From positions 1 through 9,290 of the forward strand of contig CAZUAH010000547.1 in NCBI GenBank assembly GCA_964617665.1: a stretch of DNA of 9,290 nt, in the 5' to 3' direction. The translations under genes were made by a program, and so were the position numbers. Source of the DNA: JADHUC01 sp964617665. GTDB taxonomy: Bacteria; Planctomycetota; Planctomycetia; Pirellulales; Pirellulaceae. The notes below the pieces were generated by a model that saw nothing but the letters and a program-made list of their open reading frames with translations, had not been told where the DNA came from and did no database searches. This document shows positions 6,190 through 9,290 of this stretch, one piece after another. The first letter of the stretch is position 1. Each line of letters begins with the position of its first letter.

Positions 6190-6852
6190 TCACTCAGCCA
6201 ACGGCTTGATCCGGATATTTCGGTACGAGACGACCGCTCCATGCTCCTGCAGTCCGATGTGACCTTCGCGAGGGAAGTCCTTCAACGCCGCGCGATACTT
6301 GTTCTTCGTACCATCGGGGTTCTTGCCAGCCTCGCTCCAGTCGTCCAGATCGGCCTCGATGATTCGTTCGCCGTTCATGTCGAATGTCAGCTTGCTGCCC
6401 TTGGCCGTGATGCCGACTTTGTTCCAGCCATCAGTAGCCGCATTCTTGCAGGGTGCCAACGCATCGTACAAAGCACCGACACTGTGCTTGCCGGGCTTGG
6501 ACGGTTTCATTACCTGCATTTCGAATCCGGTCTGCACGCAATTGCGCGGATCGCCCGTGCGAAAGAAGACGCCGCTGTTTCCGGCCGTCTTGAACTCCAA
6601 CTCCAGCATGAAGTCCCCAAATCGCTCCTTGGTCCACATATAGCCCGCGCGCTCTTTGCGTGTAACGGCCCCATCTTCAATCACCCAACCGGCTCCCGGC
6701 TCTTTGCCTGCACCGTTGTCCCAAGCGGAAAGGTCTTTGCCGTCGAATAACGTAACCCAATCTTTGTCAGCTGCGCTCACGTTTGAGGCGGAGGAAGCGA
6801 GAACGCAGAGAAAGGAAGAGAGAAAGAGAAGGCGGACAAAGCTGTGGGTCAT
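6190..6852 (-). CDS. Exported 3-keto-disaccharide hydrolase domain (DUF1080) protein
   Basis: A 220-aa secreted protein made of a signal peptide and a single domain. Residues 1-27 form a signal peptide (hydrophobic LLFLSSFLCVLASSAS, cleavage after VSA). The rest matches the DUF1080/PF06439 concanavalin-like family: WVTLFDGKDLSAWDNG (32-47), WVIEDGAVTRK (56-66), FGDFMLELEFKTAGNSGVFF (78-97), a middle strand FEMQVM, then WNKVGITAKGSKLTFDMNGE and the closing GHIGLQEHGAVVSYRNIRIK (197-216). Members of this family have been linked to 3-keto-glycoside cleavage; planctomycetes carry many copies of unknown specificity. It is short, with no cytochrome or extra carbohydrate-binding domain. AAGGAG (6860-6865, minus strand), 7 nt before the ATG, fixes the start. 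It lies 192 nt downstream of the URO-D-like gene on the same strand but appears to have its own promoter. Confidence 0.92.
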   Translation of the reverse strand: MTHSFVRLLFLSSFLCVLASSASNVSAADKDWVTLFDGKDLSAWDNGAGKEPGAGWVIEDGAVTRKERAGYMWTKERFGDFMLELEFKTAGNSGVFFRTGDPRNCVQTGFEMQVMKPSKPGKHSVGALYDALAPCKNAATDGWNKVGITAKGSKLTFDMNGERIIEADLDDWSEAGKNPDGTKNKYRAALKDFPREGHIGLQEHGAVVSYRNIRIKPLAE

Positions 6853-6909
6853 GGTGGATCTCCTTGGTGGGAAGACGTTGGGTAGGAAACAAGAATTTCA
6901 GCGTGCTAG

Positions 6910-6915
6910 AGTATA
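6910..6915 (-). promoter_or_regulatory. Candidate -10 box of the DUF1080 gene
   Basis: TATACT on the minus strand (5/6 match) with a poor -35 (TGGCAA, 17-nt spacer). Predicted initiation near 6903 leaves a leader of about 50 nt that contains the strong AAGGAG site. The same TATACT hexamer sits upstream of the URO-D-like gene. Confidence 0.4.
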
Positions 6916-7044
6916 ACGACCCCGCGAGTGGATTGCCACAAGCAAGGGGATTTCCAGACGCAATAATCAGCATCGGCCCAGTAGTGAACTGGAAATACCA
7001 AATCTGCGCACCCATTCTCGCGTGCCGGGCCGAGGTGCCTACGC

Positions 7045-8127
7045 CTAGCTATCCGTGGATCGGTGTACCAGTACAACACCTGTCGGAAACCGTCGGTGGA
7101 TTGTACCGTTTCGCAAATCCTCTTCGCTCGCAAGAACGCGTGTCAGAGGCACATTCCTGGTGCGAGCCGCTTCGTACATCGCATCCACGTCGTTCAGCTC
7201 TGGCTGCCCCAGATCGATGCATTGCAGCGAGGGTAGTCGCAGGAATTCCGGGACCAGATGCTGGAAACAGCCACAGCAGTGGATCCCGCCTCCGCCAAGT
7301 TCTCGCAACACTCTCTCGTCATGCGGCGCTACTTGTACGCGGTACATTTCAGCGGAAATCATCACGGCCGTATCGCAACGGAGTAGGATGTTCCCCTTCT
7401 GCATTACTGCGTGCTGGTGGCAGTAAGCAGTTGGCCTGTCGGTGACCAGTGTTGACAGATGCCGCGCGAATTCGATCTGGGCGGTGGCTACCACCGTCAT
7501 CGCTTCGTTGACCTTGTTAGGTTCGGTGGCTAGTTCCAGCAACAAATCACTGCCGCGGATCAGCTCGAGGTTATCCAAAGGCCCCTGCAGGTCTGGTAGC
7601 ACAATACGAATCTGCTGATACAGCTCCGGCCAATCCCTCAGAATCGCGTGGTAAGCCTGCATGGTTTCCACTACGCGTGGACACCAGCCCTGCGCAGAGT
7701 CGAGCGGGGCACGATCAAGCACGGCATCCAGCAGAATCTCAGAACCTGCCTCGTGGCGTATCCAAGGCGGATTGTCCGCTAACTGCTCGACTGGTGCGCC
7801 GAATAGTGAGGCAATCAGCACTGTTCCGAAATTGGCACGCACAGTCCACGGCAAATCGTCCTGAACCTGGTCACTGTGCGCGATGCTGGTGTCAAAAGCA
7901 TGGACCAACTCGTTGTAGAGCATTTTCTCCGGATCGGTGAATACTTCGCAATGTGGAAACGGCTGGAAGCGCGGCTCTTGCGGTAGCGGTCCGCAGATCA
8001 CGAACGGCAGCCGGTCAACCGGTTGGTAGTCCAAGGCCTGACGAAAACGGTTCTCGCTTTCCGAGGCCCGTTCGGTGTCAACCGACTGGCTCAGGAAGTC
8101 GAGCAGTCTACGGAGTTCTTCAATCAT
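7045..8127 (-). CDS. Uroporphyrinogen decarboxylase (URO-D)-like protein
   Basis: A 360-aa soluble protein of the URO-D superfamily, which includes HemE and the zinc-dependent corrinoid/coenzyme M methyltransferases. Visible features: the N-terminal family signature NRFRQALDYQPVDRLPFV (26-43), LPDLQGPLDNLELIRGSDLL (177-196), and a glycine-rich GGGGIHCCGCF (278-288) in which H283-C-C285 matches the HxC zinc ligands of the methyltransferase branch; C303 (LQCIDLG) could be a further ligand. The HemE substrate arginine/aspartate motifs are not evident, so heme synthesis is unlikely; methyl transfer is possible but no corrinoid protein lies nearby. The reading frame is open to 8244, but the predicted transcript starts near 8206 and similarity begins around MIEELRRLL, so the ATG at 8127 was preferred; no clear ribosome binding site is seen. 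It ends with TAG, then a second in-frame TAG two codons on. Confidence 0.8.
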   Translation of the reverse strand: MIEELRRLLDFLSQSVDTERASESENRFRQALDYQPVDRLPFVICGPLPQEPRFQPFPHCEVFTDPEKMLYNELVHAFDTSIAHSDQVQDDLPWTVRANFGTVLIASLFGAPVEQLADNPPWIRHEAGSEILLDAVLDRAPLDSAQGWCPRVVETMQAYHAILRDWPELYQQIRIVLPDLQGPLDNLELIRGSDLLLELATEPNKVNEAMTVVATAQIEFARHLSTLVTDRPTAYCHQHAVMQKGNILLRCDTAVMISAEMYRVQVAPHDERVLRELGGGGIHCCGCFQHLVPEFLRLPSLQCIDLGQPELNDVDAMYEAARTRNVPLTRVLASEEDLRNGTIHRRFPTGVVLVHRSTDS

Positions 8128-8183
8128 GCTTTTTGAATGTCCAAAGCCACGCGGCATGCGAAGGAAGCTGATGTCGGCTTTGC

Positions 8184-8199
8184 CTTGCCAACTGGCAAG
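8184..8199. promoter_or_regulatory. Palindromic operator candidate of the URO-D-like gene
   Basis: CTTGCCAACTGGCAAG is a perfect palindrome with 7-bp arms and a 2-bp centre. It lies just downstream of the predicted start of transcription (near 8206, minus strand), at about +7 to +23, a position where a bound repressor would block transcription. Function inferred from placement only. Confidence 0.45.
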
Positions 8200-8212
8200 T
8201 TCACTGAAAGCA

Positions 8213-8218
8213 AGTATA
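8213..8218 (-). promoter_or_regulatory. Candidate -10 box of the URO-D-like gene
   Basis: TATACT on the minus strand (5/6 match) with no good -35 hexamer 16-18 nt upstream. It gives a leader of about 80 nt to the ATG at 8127 and places the longer open frame (start at 8244) outside the transcript. Confidence 0.4.
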
Positions 8219-8257
8219 GCGGAGCAACAAGTGGGAGTGTACACATCGCTGGCTCGA

Positions 8258-8270
8258 CAAGCACTGCTTG
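8258..8270. repeat. Second palindrome in the divergent intergenic region
   Basis: CAAGCACTGCTTG is a 13-bp perfect palindrome with 6-bp arms and a 1-bp centre. It lies about 40 bp upstream of the URO-D-like -10 box and 50 bp upstream of the LTxxQ gene's predicted promoter. It could be a binding site shared by the divergent genes. Confidence 0.35.
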
Positions 8271-8296
8271 GCGACTAATCGCGCTGGTTTGCTTTC

Positions 8297-8321
8297 GACT
8301 GTGTCGAGACTGTGCTAGAGT
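8297..8321 (+). promoter_or_regulatory. Candidate promoter region of the LTxxQ gene with 11-bp phased repeat
   Basis: GACTGTG occurs at 8297-8303 and 8308-8314, one helical turn apart, followed directly by TAGAGT (8316-8321), a weak -10-like hexamer. No good -35 is present, so a sigma-70 promoter would need an activator, or another sigma factor is used. The remaining leader to 8422 shows nothing else distinct. Confidence 0.3.
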
Positions 8322-8422
8322 AGTGCACTGGTCAGGCTTTCACCCGACGCCTGTCGAAATCGCTCCGTAGGAGCGAGCAGCGGTTGGGAGATGGCTATTT
8401 TGAGAATCAAGGAGATGCATCG

Positions 8423-8944
8423 ATGAGAACTGTACGACTCGTGCTGGTGACGGCCGTTGCCCTTATGATCGCCGTCCCGGCGATGGCCCAGGAGAAGCCG
8501 AAACGCAAACCTGTGAAGCTCGCCTCGACTACTCAGGCGATGATGCGGATGATGAAACTCGGCGAGACCCTGAAACAACTGGATCTGACCGACGAGCAGA
8601 AGCAGAAGTTGAAGGCGATCCACCAAGAGACGGGGCCGAAGATGGAAGAGATCTTCGAGAAGATGAAAGGCATTCTGACCAAAGAGCAGAGCACAGCTGC
8701 CGAGGAAGCTGCGAAAAAGGCCAAGGAAGGTGGAAAGAAGGGCCGTGATTTCTTCGTGGCCGTTCAATCATCCATCGAACTCACCGACGAGCAGCAGAAG
8801 AAGATGGACAAAGTCGCTCCAGAGATCCAGGCCGTACAGCGCAAGGTGATGAAAGCGGTAATGGAGATACTCACACCGGAGCAGAAGGAGAAGATGAAGC
8901 AGATGCGGCCGGTGCGGAAAAAGAAGACCAAGAAGGCGGAATGA
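8423..8944 (+). CDS. Exported LTxxQ-repeat (Spy/CpxP-like) helical protein
   Basis: A 173-aa secreted or periplasmic protein. Signal peptide MRTVRLVLVTAVALMIAVPA then MAQ, cleaved near residue 22. The mature protein is highly charged, lysine- and methionine-rich and helical. It carries four LTxEQ motifs, at 55-59, 85-89, 120-124 and 150-154, spaced 30, 35 and 30 residues, so the chain reads as two copies of one helical hairpin. LTxxQ motifs define the Spy/CpxP/CnrX-like family of periplasmic chaperones and metal or envelope-stress sensors; planctomycetes have many short relatives. The C-terminus is a basic tail (RPVRKKKTKKAE). The ATG at 8423 is set by AAGGAG (8409-8414), 8 nt away, and by the signal peptide; an in-frame ATG at 8384 would bury the signal sequence. 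Divergent from the URO-D-like gene and followed by a strong hairpin, so monocistronic. Confidence 0.85.
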   Translation: MRTVRLVLVTAVALMIAVPAMAQEKPKRKPVKLASTTQAMMRMMKLGETLKQLDLTDEQKQKLKAIHQETGPKMEEIFEKMKGILTKEQSTAAEEAAKKAKEGGKKGRDFFVAVQSSIELTDEQQKKMDKVAPEIQAVQRKVMKAVMEILTPEQKEKMKQMRPVRKKKTKKAE

Positions 8945-8980
8945 GCAAACGGTTGGTGATGATACCGTGATCGCATACCG

Positions 8981-9010
8981 GGGCCCTGTTTCCGAAAAGG
9001 GACAGGGCCC
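8981..9010 (+). terminator. Strong hairpin after the LTxxQ gene
   Basis: GGGCCCTGTTTC (8981-8992) pairs with GGGACAGGGCCC (8999-9010) over 12 positions including two G-U pairs, with a 6-nt loop CGAAAA. It is followed by a moderately T-rich tail (TGTTGGCTTCTT). It starts 36 nt after the stop codon. Probably a rho-independent terminator with an imperfect U-tract. Confidence 0.7.
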
Positions 9011-9179
9011 TGTTGGCTTCTTGGGTGTCTATGTTCGGCGCTGGGTTGGCAAGATCTATTGGAGACATCCTGGCTGCGCACATGCCTGCTGCCTATAGCT
9101 TGCATAAGTCATCGCCAATAATTCGTCTCGACCGCCGAATATCCATGCAACGAAGTCTTGAGAAGGAAAGGTCGCGCAC

Positions 9180-9290
9180 ATGGAAATGGCTGTGTTTCCC
9201 AAGATCCTCTTGCTAGCCGGCGGCGTTCTGTGCCTGCTGGTCCGGCGGCCCAGATTCTCTTCACGATTGGGGATCATTTTGAGGGACTCC
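9180..9290 (+). CDS. Start of an exported protein, partial, possible frame break
   Basis: An open frame of 37 codons runs off the right edge. AAGGAAAGG (9163-9171) lies 8 nt before the ATG at 9180; a second in-frame ATG follows at 9186. The frame opens MEMAVFPKILLLAGGVLCLL, a typical signal-peptide start, but then turns arginine-rich (VRRPRFSSR), unlike a signal-peptide end. In the overlapping frame one base back, the DNA from about 9237 reads AGPAAQILFTIGDHFEGL, a good cleavage site followed by a normal mature sequence. A single missing base near 9236-9238 would join the two. It is either a frameshifted gene, a sequencing error, or a coincidence. Function not recognisable. The stretch 9015-9162 before it shows no other gene. 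Confidence 0.45.
   Translation, partial: MEMAVFPKILLLAGGVLCLLVRRPRFSSRLGIILRDS

Noticed and set aside
6241..6750. Plus-strand open frame of 169 codons
   Set aside because: Lies entirely antisense to the well-supported DUF1080 gene; no ribosome binding site or family pattern.
6783..7445. Plus-strand open frame of 220 codons, arginine-rich start
   Set aside because: It overlaps the 5' end of the DUF1080 gene and the 3' part of the URO-D-like gene on the opposite strand; its composition is that of an antisense shadow.

Overview
The window looks like chromosomal DNA of a planctomycete (Planctomycetota, perhaps Pirellulales). This is inferred from gene content: a XylR-type LacI/AraC regulator beside a sodium:solute symporter, an exported PQQ-type propeller, an exported 3-keto-disaccharide hydrolase (DUF1080) protein, a URO-D-like protein and an LTxxQ protein, with wide gaps between short transcription units. 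No rRNA, tRNA, CRISPR array or insertion sequence was seen.

Layout. (1) 1-1503: a symporter gene leaves the window on the left (minus strand), divergent from a XylR-type regulator (plus). The regulator's leader holds a 15-bp inverted repeat. This looks like a sugar uptake and sensing locus. (2) 1699-3222: an exported eight-bladed PQQ-like beta-propeller, unusually rich in cysteine. (3) 3263-4981: a cytoplasmic PAS histidine kinase with a four-cysteine cluster and its own promoter. It is convergent, with a 13-nt gap, with a small zinc-ribbon plus STAS-domain protein. (4) 4982-6189: an unrecognised helical protein between two noncoding stretches that share collinear short sequence blocks. (5) 6190-8127: an exported DUF1080 protein and a URO-D-like protein, both minus strand, each with a TATACT -10 box upstream. 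(6) 8128-8944: a divergent intergenic region with two palindromes, then a small exported LTxxQ-repeat protein followed by a strong hairpin. (7) 9180-9290: the start of another exported protein that seems to change reading frame just before its signal-peptide cleavage site.

Working together: the symporter and XylR regulator plausibly form one regulatory pair, and the DUF1080 protein would fit a similar glycan lifestyle, although it lies 5 kb away. The kinase and the zinc-ribbon/STAS protein both carry cysteine clusters and could belong to one redox- or metal-responsive circuit; only their adjacency supports this. The other genes look like independent units. The most useful leads are the kinase/STAS pair, the operator-like repeats at 262-318 and 8184-8199, the shared blocks around the unknown gene, and the apparent frame break at the right edge.
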